Source: Eubacterium sp. (GTDB lineage: Bacteria > Bacillota > Clostridia > Oscillospirales > Acutalibacteraceae). Taken from it: DNA of 64,000 bases. Location of the stretch: contig JAFUEH010000014.1 in assembly GCA_017463985.1 (NCBI GenBank), forward strand, positions 44,664 through 108,663, in the 5' to 3' direction. Position 1 is the stretch's first letter, and each line of letters opens with the position of its first letter. The position numbers and the translations under genes are program-made. Below are positions 42,327-51,567 of this stretch, one piece after another. The notes below the pieces were generated by a model. It saw nothing but the letters and a program-made list of their open reading frames with translations, was not told the origin of the DNA and did no database searches.

Positions 42327-42339
42327 CAATAGTGTGATA

Positions 42340-42367
42340 TGACCTTGCGTTATGCAGGGTCATTTTT
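42340..42367 (+). terminator. Intrinsic terminator after secG
   Basis: A 9-bp stem TGACCTTGC/GCAGGGTCA with one G-U pair and a GTTAT loop, followed by a T run. Confidence 0.8.
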
Positions 42368-42392
42368 CATTTACTGTTAGGGGAGAGTAGCA

Positions 42393-43310
42393 TTGCACTA
42401 TATTATTTTTGACCTCGAGTGGAATAATGCCTATAATTATTCCTCTCGCAAGTTTATGAATGAAATTATCGAAATCGGTGCCGTTAAGCTGGATGAGTCC
42501 CTCGAGATCGTCGATACCTTTAAAACGCTGGTGATTCCGCAGTATACCAAAAAGCTGTCCTCACGCTGTAAGCGTATCACCAAGATCACCAACGAGGAGA
42601 TCAAGGAGAACGGTATCGGCTTCCACGAGGCGTTCCGCGACTTTGCGCGCTGGAGCGGCAGCAGCGATAACGTGTTTATGTCTTGGAGTAATTCAGACCT
42701 GTACGTGCTGGCCAATAATTTTATTGAAAATACCGGCAGCCCTGCCATCAAATTTATCCGCTATTACTGCGACGCGCAAAAATACTGTATGTCTTTTATT
42801 CACCGTGAACCGGGCGAAGCCAATAATCAAATCAGCCTGGCGCACTGCGCGGAGATGTTTGATATTGAGGTGGATACCGAGGCGCTGCATCGCGCGCTGG
42901 CGGACTGTTATGTGACGGCGGAATGTTTGCGTAAGGTCTACGACCGTGAAAAGCTGGAGCGCTATATTAAGCCCTGCGACAAACACTTTTTTGAACGCCT
43001 GTTTTTCAAGCCGTTCTATATCACGCAGCCACTGTACGGCCGCTTTGACGTCTACGACGTACCGGTAAAATGTCCGCGCTGCGGCGCTGAGATGCCGACG
43101 CCGAAAACCTACGAGGTGCAGAATAAGTCCTTTAAGGGCGCCACGACCTGTCCGGAATGCACGAAGTCCTACTGGATGTTTATCCGTGCCAAAAAGCTGT
43201 ATGACGATATTGCCGTAAAGACGACGTATGTCGAAATGAACAGTAAAAAAGCGCGGCGTATGCGGCGCAACGACGGAAAATTGCCGAAATCCGGCCAGCG
43301 GAAAAGCTAA
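42393..43310 (+). CDS. DEDDh exonuclease with C-terminal zinc ribbon
   Basis: 305 residues from a TTG start with GGGGAGAG upstream. The 3'-5' exonuclease motifs are complete: Exo I FDLEWN, Exo II SWSNSDLYVL and Exo III HRALADCYVTAEC. The C-terminal part has two CxxC pairs (CPRCG and CPEC) forming a zinc ribbon. Similar to the DNA polymerase III epsilon/RNase T group and to KapD-like proteins. RNA or DNA substrate cannot be told from sequence. Confidence 0.85.
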   Translation: MHYIIFDLEWNNAYNYSSRKFMNEIIEIGAVKLDESLEIVDTFKTLVIPQYTKKLSSRCKRITKITNEEIKENGIGFHEAFRDFARWSGSSDNVFMSWSNSDLYVLANNFIENTGSPAIKFIRYYCDAQKYCMSFIHREPGEANNQISLAHCAEMFDIEVDTEALHRALADCYVTAECLRKVYDREKLERYIKPCDKHFFERLFFKPFYITQPLYGRFDVYDVPVKCPRCGAEMPTPKTYEVQNKSFKGATTCPECTKSYWMFIRAKKLYDDIAVKTTYVEMNSKKARRMRRNDGKLPKSGQRKS

Positions 43311-43413
43311 ATTGTAAATATTTTGTAATTTTTCTTTATTTTTTAGAAAATATATTATATAATATTGAAAATTGTTTGAACTATCGGATGACTGATAGCA
43401 AAGGAGTTTTAAA

Positions 43414-45873
43414 ATGGCTTCTAAAGATTATGATGATCTGCTCGAATCGTTCATGAACAATTCTCAAAAGGTTTATAATGACGATAAGGACGATCATGAA
43501 AAAAACGGCGGCAGGCTTCCCAGCTCTTATAACGTCTCCTCTAACGGCGACCGTCAAAAGCGTGACGTAAAGTCGAAGAACGGCGACGCCCGTCATGCCA
43601 AGGGCGGTAAAAAGAAAAGCAAAAAAGCCCCCCGTCCCGTAAAAGAAAAGCCCTTTGTGCTGCGGTTGATCGGCGGCTTCTTCCGCCTTGTGCTGGCGCT
43701 GCTGATGATCGGCGGCGTGGTCAGCCTTGTATGCGCGAGTGTGATCGTGATCTACGGCTATACCTTTGTGCAAGGCGATAAGGTGTTTGATCTGGATAAG
43801 GAAAAGTATTCGCAAAACCAGACCTCCTTTATTTATGCTTACGATAATAACGACGACCTGGTGGAGATCACCCGTCTGCACGGCGAGGAAAACCGTATTT
43901 GGCTGAACCTTGACGAAATGAACGTGAACCTGCAGTACGCCTTTATTTCCTGCGAGGATAAGCGTTTTGAGGAGCATCACGGCGTTGACTGGCAGCGCGT
44001 CGGCGGCGTTATCGTCCGTCCGCAGAACGTCGGTCAGGGCGGTTCTACGATCACCCAGCAGCTCATTAAAAACCTGACGGATGAGAACGACGTTACTTTT
44101 GTGCGTAAGTTTAATGAGATTCTCTCCGCCTTAAACCTTGAAAAGCATTATACGAAGGATCAGATCATCGAGGCGTACCTCAATACGATCTATCTGTCTC
44201 ACGGCTGCTACGGCGTTAAGACGGCGGCGGAAACCTACTTTGGCAAGGAAGCGAAGGACCTGAACATTGCCGAATGTGCGTGCCTTGCGGCCATCACGAA
44301 GGCGCCGACGCGGTACGATCCGCTCCTGAACCCCGATCAAATCAATCCGGCGAACGGCAAATCGCGCCGTAACTGGATCATTGACGAGATGTATCTCAAC
44401 GGCTTTATCACCGAGCAGGAGTGTGAGGAAGCGAAAAATTACGAAATGGTCTATACCAATTCCGAAAATTATCAGGGCTCGCAGATCGAAAGCGATGTCA
44501 TCACGACGGAGGAGGCGACCATCAATTCGTACTATACCGACTATGTGATCGACGAGGTCATCGCGGATCTGCAAAAAATGGGCTATAGCGCGAAGAAATC
44601 CAAGGATATGATCTACGGCGGTGGCCTGAAGATCTATACGGCGATCGACTTTGAAATTCAAGAAGCGATCGAGGACATCTACGAAAATTACGTTAAAATG
44701 CCCGACGAGACCGTGCAGGGCGCTTGTGTGATCATGGACTATCACGGCCGCATCTTAGGCATTGTCGGCGGCACGGGCGAAAAGACCGGTAACCGCGTCT
44801 TTAACCGCGCATGGCAGGCGAAGCGTCAGCCAGGTTCTACGATCAAGCCCGTCGCGGTGTATGCGCCGGCGCTGGAGAAATCGCTGAACGATAAAAATAC
44901 AGAGATCTACTGGTCTACGCCGGTACAGGATTCACCGCTGATGGAGGTGGACGGCAAGAAGTGGCCGACGAACTACGACGGCGGCTATTCCGGCAATCCT
45001 GTCACGATCCAAAAGGCGATCGCGGAGTCTATGAATACCGTTTCTGCCCGTGTGGTGGATATGATCGGTCCGTCCTACAGCTATGATTTCATGATCAACC
45101 GTTTCCATATCACGACGCTTGATGTCTTTGACGAGGACTATGCGCCGATGGCGACCGGCTCACTAACGAACGGTGTGTCTGTGCTGGAAATGACGGCGGC
45201 TTATCAAGCCTTCGGCAACGGCGGTTATTATTATGAGCCTTATGCGTATTATAAAATTGAGGATTCGCAGGGCAATGTCCTGATCGAAAAAGCGCCGGAG
45301 AATACGCGCGAGGTCGCGCTGTCACCGAATACGGCCGGCGTGATGAATAAGCTGCTGCAAACGGTCAGCACAGAGGGTACCGGTACCTCCTTCCGTATCA
45401 GCGGTGTAGAAAATTTTGCTAAAACCGGTACAACGACCGATAATAAAGACAGATGGGTTATTGCCGGTACGCCGGAATATCTTTGCGGCGTCTGGTACGG
45501 CTACGACCAGCCGAAGAAGATCCGCTATTCACTGTCGAATAACCCGGCCGGCGTGATCTGGAAAGAGGTCATGCAAAACGTCTACGAGGTCAAGCCAAAG
45601 GATATTGAAAAGTTTGACCTGCCGGAGGGTGTCGTACAGCGCGAGTATAGTCCGAGTAACGGTAAGCTCTGTCGCGGCAGCGGTCGGTATGGCTGGTTCG
45701 ATGAAAACAACCTGCCTGGCTGGACGACCTATACGCCGCCTACCCAAGCGACCACGGCGGCTGAAAGCGAGGCTGCCGAGGGTGAACAGCCTGCGGCGGA
45801 GGCTACGACGGCGGCTGCTGCAGAACCGGCAGAGCCTGCAGCGGAACCTGCCGGTGACGATCCGGGCGAATAA
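43414..45873 (+). CDS. Class A penicillin-binding protein (glycosyltransferase-transpeptidase)
   Basis: 819 residues. A basic cytoplasmic tail of about 80 residues precedes one membrane helix (LVLALLMIGGVVSLVCASVIVIYG). The GT51 domain follows with EDKRFEEHHGVD (catalytic Glu) and GQGGSTITQQLIKNL. The transpeptidase has SxxK in QPGSTIKPVAV, SxN in AESMNTVSAR and KTG in FAKTGTTTD. The tail is rich in Ala, Glu, Pro and Thr. It builds and cross-links peptidoglycan (PBP1A-like). Ribosome site AAAGGAG. Confidence 0.95.
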   Translation: MASKDYDDLLESFMNNSQKVYNDDKDDHEKNGGRLPSSYNVSSNGDRQKRDVKSKNGDARHAKGGKKKSKKAPRPVKEKPFVLRLIGGFFRLVLALLMIGGVVSLVCASVIVIYGYTFVQGDKVFDLDKEKYSQNQTSFIYAYDNNDDLVEITRLHGEENRIWLNLDEMNVNLQYAFISCEDKRFEEHHGVDWQRVGGVIVRPQNVGQGGSTITQQLIKNLTDENDVTFVRKFNEILSALNLEKHYTKDQIIEAYLNTIYLSHGCYGVKTAAETYFGKEAKDLNIAECACLAAITKAPTRYDPLLNPDQINPANGKSRRNWIIDEMYLNGFITEQECEEAKNYEMVYTNSENYQGSQIESDVITTEEATINSYYTDYVIDEVIADLQKMGYSAKKSKDMIYGGGLKIYTAIDFEIQEAIEDIYENYVKMPDETVQGACVIMDYHGRILGIVGGTGEKTGNRVFNRAWQAKRQPGSTIKPVAVYAPALEKSLNDKNTEIYWSTPVQDSPLMEVDGKKWPTNYDGGYSGNPVTIQKAIAESMNTVSARVVDMIGPSYSYDFMINRFHITTLDVFDEDYAPMATGSLTNGVSVLEMTAAYQAFGNGGYYYEPYAYYKIEDSQGNVLIEKAPENTREVALSPNTAGVMNKLLQTVSTEGTGTSFRISGVENFAKTGTTTDNKDRWVIAGTPEYLCGVWYGYDQPKKIRYSLSNNPAGVIWKEVMQNVYEVKPKDIEKFDLPEGVVQREYSPSNGKLCRGSGRYGWFDENNLPGWTTYTPPTQATTAAESEAAEGEQPAAEATTAAAAEPAEPAAEPAGDDPGE

Positions 45874-45895
45874 GCAGCATACCAGTAATTTCAGT

Positions 45896-45948
45896 AGGAG
45901 GGCTTTGCCCGGCATCTTCGGATGTTGAGCGTTGCCCTCCTGTTTGCC
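45896..45948 (+). terminator. Long hairpin after the penicillin-binding protein gene
   Basis: AGGAGGGC/GCCCTCCT arms enclose a second hairpin (CGGCATC-TTCG-GATGTTG). Only three T residues follow, so termination strength is uncertain. Confidence 0.5.
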
Positions 45949-45980
45949 ATCATGATGAGAACAGGAAAGGGGAGGAAAGC

Positions 45981-46397
45981 ATGAAGATCATGGCGATCGA
46001 TTACGGCGATGTCAGGACAGGCGTGGCTTTTTGCGACGTCCGCGAGGTGCTTGCCTCTCCGTATACCGTCATAAAAGAAAGCTATCAGCCGAAGCTGGTG
46101 CAGTCGCTGGAGCAGATCATTGAAAAAGAAAAGCCGGAAATGCTGGTGATCGGTCTGCCGCGGAATATGGACGGGTCTTACGGCTATCGGTGCGAGGAAT
46201 GTCGGTCGCTCGGTGAAGCCCTCTCCGCCGTTGTATCGCTCCCGATCGAGTACCAGGACGAGCGGCTGACGACCGTACTGGCGCACCGGACGCTGAGCGA
46301 TAATAACGTCCGCGGCAAAAACCGAAAGGCGGTCGTCGACGCCGTCTCTGCAGTGATGATTCTCGAAAGCTTTTTGGATAAAAGAAAGCATAACTGA
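45981..46397 (+). CDS. ruvX: Holliday junction resolvase-like protein RuvX (YqgF)
   Basis: 138 residues with an RNase H fold. Catalytic-type motifs: MKIMAIDYGDVRTGVA (first Asp), EMLVIGLPRNMDGSYG and YQDERLTTVLA, and the C-terminal VVDAVSAVMILESFLD. Members act in 16S rRNA 3'-end processing and perhaps recombination. GGGAGGAAAGC precedes the ATG. Confidence 0.93.
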   Translation: MKIMAIDYGDVRTGVAFCDVREVLASPYTVIKESYQPKLVQSLEQIIEKEKPEMLVIGLPRNMDGSYGYRCEECRSLGEALSAVVSLPIEYQDERLTTVLAHRTLSDNNVRGKNRKAVVDAVSAVMILESFLDKRKHN

Positions 46398-46403
46398 CGG
46401 CAG

Positions 46404-46940
46404 GTGACCGTACCATTATATATGGTATTTTCACTGGGTTCCTGTCAGATCAAAATTGAATTTTCATTTATGTTAATGCTGTCGTTCGCCTTGGCGATCG
46501 GCACGCCGCAGCTGTTGTGGGTACTGCTCTTTGCTTCGCTGCATGAGCTGGGACACCTGCTAGTGTTGTGCCTTTTCGGCGGCAAACCGGCGCGCCTGAC
46601 CGTAGCTTTTTACGGCGTAGGACTGTGTACCGCGTCGCGGCTGAACCGATGGCAGGAGCTGCTGTTCCTGCTGGCCGGTATCGGGGTGAACGCACTGTTT
46701 TTCTCCTTGCGCATACATCCCGAGGTCAACGGCCCGTTGCTGCTGATCAACGCATTGCCGATTGTTCCGCTGGATATGGGACGCGCCGTGTCCCTTTTTT
46801 TACCGTACAGGCTCTGTCGTGCTGTTGCCGTCGCTTTTTTTATCTTACTGGTAGCGGCGGCGGTGTGGCTGCGTAACCTGTCGTTGGCGGCGATCGCAGG
46901 CTATATTCTTGTATTTAGCTTAAAAGAAGAATTGACATAA
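46404..46940 (+). CDS. Site-2 protease family membrane metalloprotease (M50)
   Basis: 178 residues with several membrane segments. The zinc motif is HELGH in LLFASLHELGHLLVLC, and the second motif is NALPIVPLDMGRAVSL (NPxPxxPLDGG-like), both in membrane helices, as in SpoIVFB-type intramembrane proteases. In a sporulating cell it could cleave a pro-sigma factor or a membrane signal protein, but a SpoIVFA partner is not seen beside it. The start is uncertain: GTG 46404 or ATG 46422, with no strong ribosome site at either. Confidence 0.82.
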   Translation: MTVPLYMVFSLGSCQIKIEFSFMLMLSFALAIGTPQLLWVLLFASLHELGHLLVLCLFGGKPARLTVAFYGVGLCTASRLNRWQELLFLLAGIGVNALFFSLRIHPEVNGPLLLINALPIVPLDMGRAVSLFLPYRLCRAVAVAFFILLVAAAVWLRNLSLAAIAGYILVFSLKEELT

Positions 46941-46983
46941 ATAAGAATTGACATAAGGCTGTCCGCAAGGGCAAGGTGTATTT

Positions 46984-48828
46984 ATGATTAAAAAAGAGGT
47001 TGAAAAAATTCTGCAATATGTCCAGAAGCCGGCGCGCTACGTCGGCGGCGAGCTGAATTCCGTCGTCAAAAACGCGGACGAGGTTGCGCTGCGCTATGCC
47101 TTCTGCTTTCCTGATACTTATGAGATCGGCATGAGCCACCTCGGTATGAAGATCCTTTACGGCTTAGTCAATGCGCGTGAGGACGCATGGTGCGAGCGTG
47201 TGTTCGCGCCCGATGTGGATATGGAGGAGCAGATGCGCCGCCACGGCGTTCCGCTGTTTGCGCTGGAATCCGGCGATTATATCCGTGATTTCGATATGAT
47301 CGGCTTTACGCTGCAGTATGAGCTTTGCTATACGAATGTGCTGAATATGCTCGATTTGGCCGGTGCGCCGCTCTTTTCTAAGGACAGAACGGACTTGGCG
47401 CCGCTGGTCGTTGCCGGCGGTCCGTGCGCGTGTAATATCGAGCCGATGGCGGACTTCTTTGACCTCGTGTTTTTGGGCGACGGCGAGGAGAGCACAAACG
47501 CCGTGCTGGATCTGCTGAAGGAATGTAAGCAGGCAGGCTGCAGCAAGCATGAATTTCTGCTGCGTGCAAAGGACATCACGGGCGTCTACGTACCATCGTT
47601 TTATGACGCTACGTATAACGAAGACGGCACGGTGCGTGCGGTGACTCCGCGCTACGGTGCGCCGGATAAGGTAAAAAAAGCCGTTGTCAGCGACCTGAAC
47701 ACTGTTTATTATCCTGATAAGTTTGTCGTGCCGTTTATTCAGATCGTGCACGACCGCGCGGTAGAGGAGATCTTCCGCGGCTGTATCCGCGGCTGCCGTT
47801 TTTGTCAGGCAGGCTTTATTTACCGCCCGATCCGTGAAAAGAGTGTGGAGACGATCAACCGCCAGTCACAGGCGCTGATCCGTTCCACCGGCTATGACGA
47901 GCTGTCGCTCTGCTCGCTTTCTACCTCTGACCACAGCGACGTAAATAAGATGCTCAATTCGCTGATCGACTGGACGGTGGCGGACAAGATCAACCTGTCG
48001 CTGCCCTCGCTGCGTGTTGATAACTTTTCCGATGAGCTGGTGGACAAGCTGAATAAGGTGCGTAAAAGCGGCCTGACGTTTGCGCCGGAGGCCGGTACGC
48101 AGCGTATGCGCGACGTTATCAATAAAAACGTGACGGAGGAGGAGGTACTGACCACCTGTACGAAGGCGTTTGATAACGGCTGGACCTCTGTCAAGCTGTA
48201 CTTCATGATGGGACTGCCGACGGAAACGATGGAGGACATCGAGGGCATTGCCGACCTTGCCATGAATGTGGTACACGCTTTTTACCGTAATCCAAACCGC
48301 CAAAAGGGCACCGGCGTGCAGGTTTCTGTGTCCTGCTCGTCTTTCATCCCCAAGCCGTTCACGCCGTTCCAGTGGGAGCCGGAGGACACGATGGAATCCC
48401 TGCAGGCCAAGCAGGAGCATCTGTTAGCCTCCATCCCGAGCAAGAAGATACGCGTCTCTTATCATCAGACGCCGACCTCGCTGCTTGAGGGCGTGTTTGC
48501 CCGCGGCGACAGACGGCTCAGTCAGGTCATTTATACTGCCTTTAAAAACGGCTGTAAATTCGATTCCTGGGACGATAAATTCCAGTTCGATGTCTGGACG
48601 GCTGCTTTTGAAGAGCACGGACTCGATCCGTATTTTTATACGCAGCGCCGCCGCCCGTTTGAGGAAGTGCTGCCGTGGGATCATCTTGATTACGGCGTGA
48701 GCCGCCGCTTTTTGGAGCATGAAAACCGCAAGGCGCACCAAAACGAGGTCACACCGCACTGTCGTATTCACTGTGCCGGCTGCGGCGCCAATAAGCTGAA
48801 CGGAGGGCACTGCGATGCGCGAAATTAG
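46984..48828 (+). CDS. Radical SAM protein, TIGR03960 family (B12-binding-like domain)
   Basis: 614 residues. The N-terminal part (to about 250) has the cobalamin-binding-like fold with YAFCFPDTYEIGMSHLGMKILYGLVN and VVAGGPCACNIEP. The radical-SAM cluster motif is CIRGCRFCQAGF. The C-terminal region ends with HCRIHCAGCGANK. The role is unknown; in many Bacillota it is paired with the DUF2344 protein that follows. They overlap by 14 bp, and rng-rplU, which usually come next, are absent here. Confidence 0.93.
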   Translation: MIKKEVEKILQYVQKPARYVGGELNSVVKNADEVALRYAFCFPDTYEIGMSHLGMKILYGLVNAREDAWCERVFAPDVDMEEQMRRHGVPLFALESGDYIRDFDMIGFTLQYELCYTNVLNMLDLAGAPLFSKDRTDLAPLVVAGGPCACNIEPMADFFDLVFLGDGEESTNAVLDLLKECKQAGCSKHEFLLRAKDITGVYVPSFYDATYNEDGTVRAVTPRYGAPDKVKKAVVSDLNTVYYPDKFVVPFIQIVHDRAVEEIFRGCIRGCRFCQAGFIYRPIREKSVETINRQSQALIRSTGYDELSLCSLSTSDHSDVNKMLNSLIDWTVADKINLSLPSLRVDNFSDELVDKLNKVRKSGLTFAPEAGTQRMRDVINKNVTEEEVLTTCTKAFDNGWTSVKLYFMMGLPTETMEDIEGIADLAMNVVHAFYRNPNRQKGTGVQVSVSCSSFIPKPFTPFQWEPEDTMESLQAKQEHLLASIPSKKIRVSYHQTPTSLLEGVFARGDRRLSQVIYTAFKNGCKFDSWDDKFQFDVWTAAFEEHGLDPYFYTQRRRPFEEVLPWDHLDYGVSRRFLEHENRKAHQNEVTPHCRIHCAGCGANKLNGGHCDARN

Positions 48829-49480
48829 ACTCCGCTTTTCCAAGACCGGACAGGCGAAATATATTTCTCATCTTGACATAAACCGCGCCTTTTCCCGTGT
48901 CTTTTCCCGCTCGCAGATAAGCCTGCATTATACCGAGGGCTTTAATCCGCACCCGTATATGAGCTTTTCGCTGCCGCTTTCGCTCGGCGTGGAGAGTCTG
49001 TGCGAAAATGTGGACATTCGTGTGGAAAATGACCTGAGCAACGAGGAGATCCGTCAGCGGATGAATGACTCGCTGCCGAGCGGCATCCGTATTTTAGAGG
49101 TCTACGAGGATTTCATGGATGCCGGTGAGATCATGTACAGCGACTATGTGTATAAGCTGGAATTTGCGGATAATAAGGAGGCACTGACGCGGCTGAAGAA
49201 CGTACTTGACAGCGATGAGATCCTCGCCTTAAAAAAAGCGAAAAAAGGAAAGCGCCGTATCATGAAGGAGACGAATATCAAGGACTTTATCGTCAGCTAC
49301 GCGCTTTCCGTCAGAGGGGAACAGGTCGTCCTGAATTGCCGTTTGCTGGCCGGACAGGATAAAAACCTCAATCCGTCGCTGCTGTTCGACACCCTGATCC
49401 GTCTTATCGAGCTGGATTATGAATGGAAAGAAATTGCACGGATACGTCTTTTAACGTCAGATTTAAAGGATTATCGGTAA
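48815..49480 (+). CDS. DUF2344/TIGR03936 radical-SAM-associated protein
   Basis: 221 residues starting MREIRLRFSKTGQAKYISHLDINRAFSRVF, then HYTEGFNPHPYMSFSLPLSLGVES, the family signature. It functions with the preceding radical-SAM protein, possibly on an RNA substrate; the exact reaction is not known to me. Start within the end of the upstream gene with GGAGGG nearby. Confidence 0.92.
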   Translation: MREIRLRFSKTGQAKYISHLDINRAFSRVFSRSQISLHYTEGFNPHPYMSFSLPLSLGVESLCENVDIRVENDLSNEEIRQRMNDSLPSGIRILEVYEDFMDAGEIMYSDYVYKLEFADNKEALTRLKNVLDSDEILALKKAKKGKRRIMKETNIKDFIVSYALSVRGEQVVLNCRLLAGQDKNLNPSLLFDTLIRLIELDYEWKEIARIRLLTSDLKDYR

Positions 49481-49494
49481 ATTTAAAAAAATAC

Positions 49495-49523
49495 TTGCAT
49501 TTTTATCAGCATTGTGCTATTAT
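49495..49523 (+). promoter_or_regulatory. rplS promoter with a 14-bp direct repeat
   Basis: TTGCAT (49495-49500) and TATTAT (49518-49523), 17-bp spacing. TATCAGCATTGTGC occurs twice, at 49504-49517 and 49525-49538, exactly 21 bp apart, on either side of the -10 box. Confidence 0.75.
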
Positions 49524-49529
49524 ATATCA

Positions 49530-49646
49530 GCATTGTGCCGTTGCAGTTCCCGGCAACGCGTAAAATGTTCGCGCCATGCATTTTAGAAGATGGTCCACTG
49601 TCAGCCTCTGATACGAACATCTCATAAACAATAAGGAGGAAATATA
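49530..49646 (+). promoter_or_regulatory. Structured 5' leader of rplS (L19-leader candidate)
   Basis: The leader folds into CGTTGC/GCAACG (near 49538-49558) and TAAAATG/CATTTTA (near 49561-49586) hairpins before the AAGGAGG ribosome site. Autogenous L19 leaders are known in Bacillota; the match to that family is not proven. Confidence 0.5.
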
Positions 49647-49991
49647 ATGGACGCATTAAAGATCATTGAGCAGGGCTCAATCAAAGCAGAAACCCCTCAG
49701 TTCAACATCGGTGATACCGTCAGAGTATCCGTTAACATCCGTGAGGGTCAGAGAGAAAGAATCCAGATGTTTGAAGGCACCGTAATCGGTAAGAAGGGCT
49801 CCGGCGTGTCCGAGACCTTTACCGTTCGCCGCGTATCTTACGGCGTTGGTATCGAGCGTGTATTCCCGCTGCATTCTCCTAACGTTGTGGACGTTAAGGT
49901 CGTTCGCAAAGGTAAGGTAAGAAGAGCAAAGCTGTACTATCTGCGTGACAGAGTCGGTAAGGCAGCCAAGGTTAAGGAAGCTCTTAAGTAA
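49647..49991 (+). CDS. rplS: 50S ribosomal protein L19
   Basis: 114 residues with the L19 pattern: [62 protein letters not shown] and the [21 protein letters not shown] end. It sits at the 30S-50S interface. Monocistronic between its own promoter and terminator. Codon use looks more optimised than in the neighbours. Confidence 0.98.
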   Translation: MDALKIIEQGSIKAETPQFNIGDTVRVSVNIREGQRERIQMFEGTVIGKKGSGVSETFTVRRVSYGVGIERVFPLHSPNVVDVKVVRKGKVRRAKLYYLRDRVGKAAKVKEALK

Positions 49992-50009
49992 TTCATCCGT
50001 AAAAATAAT

Positions 50010-50040
50010 GCGCTCTCCTTTGACAAGGGGAGCGTTTTAT
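50010..50040 (+). terminator. Intrinsic terminator after rplS
   Basis: A 10-bp stem CGCTCTCCTT/AAGGGGAGCG (50011-50020 with 50025-50034) followed by TTTTATT. Confidence 0.9.
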
Positions 50041-50077
50041 TATATAATACTACTATCAAATTTCAGGTGGTACTGCT

Positions 50078-50941
50078 ATGCCCGACTATGTAAAACAGAA
50101 TGTCCAGTGGTTTCCCGGACACATGGCAAAAACGCGGCGGCTGATCAAGGAATCGCTCTCCTTAGTGGACGGCGTGGTAGAGCTGGTTGACGCGCGTATT
50201 CCTGCTGCGTCCCGTAATCCGGAGCTGGACAGTATTATTAACAGAAAGCCGCGGATCATCTTACTCAATAAATGCGACGTGGCAAATAAGACGGCGACGG
50301 CGCTTTGGCTCCGTTATTTCCAAAGCCAAGGCTATACGGCGCTGGCAGTCGATTGCCGCACCGGTAAGGGATTGAATCGCTTTGAGGAGGCTGTTAAAAC
50401 AGCGCTGTCCGACGTGGTGGAACGCAATGCCGCGAAGGGACTGCAAAATAAGCCGCTGCGCCTGATGGTTGTCGGTATCCCGAATACCGGCAAATCCTCG
50501 TTCATTAACCGTATGGGTAAGAATGCGAAGGCTAAGGTGGCCGATCAGGCAGGCGTGACGCGCCAAAATCAGTGGTTTGTCGTCGGTAACGGCATCGAGC
50601 TGCTCGACACGCCCGGCGTGCTTTGGCCTAAGTTTGACGATCCGGAGGTAGGCGATAAGCTCGCCTTTATCGGTTCTGTGAAGGATGAGGTGACCGACCG
50701 TGAGACGCTGGCCTGCCGCTTGCTCGAAACACTGGCGAAAACGAAGCCGGACATGATCGCCGAGCGCTATAAGATTGCGGTGGAAGGCTCGGAACAGGGC
50801 TGGGAGCTGCTCGAGGCGATCGGCAAAAAGCGCGGCTTTTTGATCAAGGGCGGCGAAATCGATTATGAACGCGCGGCGGTGATCGTCGCTGACGAATTCC
50901 GTGCCGGCAAGCTCGGGCGGATTACTTTGGAGTTACCGTGA
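50078..50941 (+). CDS. rbgA: Ribosome biogenesis GTPase (RbgA/YlqF)
   Basis: 287 residues, circularly permuted GTPase. The N-terminal QWFPGHMAKTRR is diagnostic. Motifs appear in the order LLNKCDVA (G4), then GIPNTGKSSFINR (G1) and LDTPGVLWP (G3). It completes 50S assembly in Bacillota. It opens an operon with rnhB and yraN, the conserved ylqF-rnhB order. Confidence 0.96.
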   Translation: MPDYVKQNVQWFPGHMAKTRRLIKESLSLVDGVVELVDARIPAASRNPELDSIINRKPRIILLNKCDVANKTATALWLRYFQSQGYTALAVDCRTGKGLNRFEEAVKTALSDVVERNAAKGLQNKPLRLMVVGIPNTGKSSFINRMGKNAKAKVADQAGVTRQNQWFVVGNGIELLDTPGVLWPKFDDPEVGDKLAFIGSVKDEVTDRETLACRLLETLAKTKPDMIAERYKIAVEGSEQGWELLEAIGKKRGFLIKGGEIDYERAAVIVADEFRAGKLGRITLELP

Positions 50942-51567
50942 TGAAAAAAGAAACTGAACCGATTAACTGGCTAGCCTTTGAGGTTGCCGCCAAGGAGAAG
51001 GGCTATCGGCTGATCTGCGGTGTGGACGAAGCCGGCAGAGGACCGCTTGCCGGTCCGGTGTTTGCCGCCGCTGTCATTTTGCCGGAGGGTCACGTGATCG
51101 AGGGCGTGAACGACTCCAAAAAGCTCAGCGAAAAACGCCGTGAAGCGCTGTTTGATAAAATTATTGACGAGGCGCTGGACTTTTCAATTGCCTCTGCCAG
51201 CGAGACGGAGATCGACGAACTGAATATCCTGCAGGCGACGTATTTGGCGATGTGCCGCGCGGTGGACGGGCTGTCGGTGAAGCCGGATTATGCCCTGATC
51301 GACGGTAACCGGATGCCGCCGCTGTCGGTCGACGGCGAGACGGTGGTGAAGGGCGACGCACGGTCGGCTTCGATTGCCGCTGCTTCGATCTTAGCCAAGG
51401 TGTCGCGTGACCGCTATATGCTCGAAATGGCGCAGCTTTATCCGCAATATCAGTTTGAAAAGCATAAGGGCTACGGCACGAAGCTGCATTATGAAATGCT
51501 CGACGCCTACGGCCCGTGTCCGCTGCACCGTCAGACTTTTTTAAGAACATGGTATGAAAAACGATGA
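50941..51567 (+). CDS. rnhB: Ribonuclease HII
   Basis: 208 residues. Catalytic motif GVDEAGRGPLAGPVFAAAVIL (Asp-Glu pair near residues 27-28), later KGDARSASIAAASILAKVSRD and HKGYGTKLHYE. It removes RNA from RNA-DNA hybrids and single ribonucleotides. ATG 50941 overlaps the rbgA stop, and its end overlaps the yraN start. Confidence 0.97.
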   Translation: MKKETEPINWLAFEVAAKEKGYRLICGVDEAGRGPLAGPVFAAAVILPEGHVIEGVNDSKKLSEKRREALFDKIIDEALDFSIASASETEIDELNILQATYLAMCRAVDGLSVKPDYALIDGNRMPPLSVDGETVVKGDARSASIAAASILAKVSRDRYMLEMAQLYPQYQFEKHKGYGTKLHYEMLDAYGPCPLHRQTFLRTWYEKR

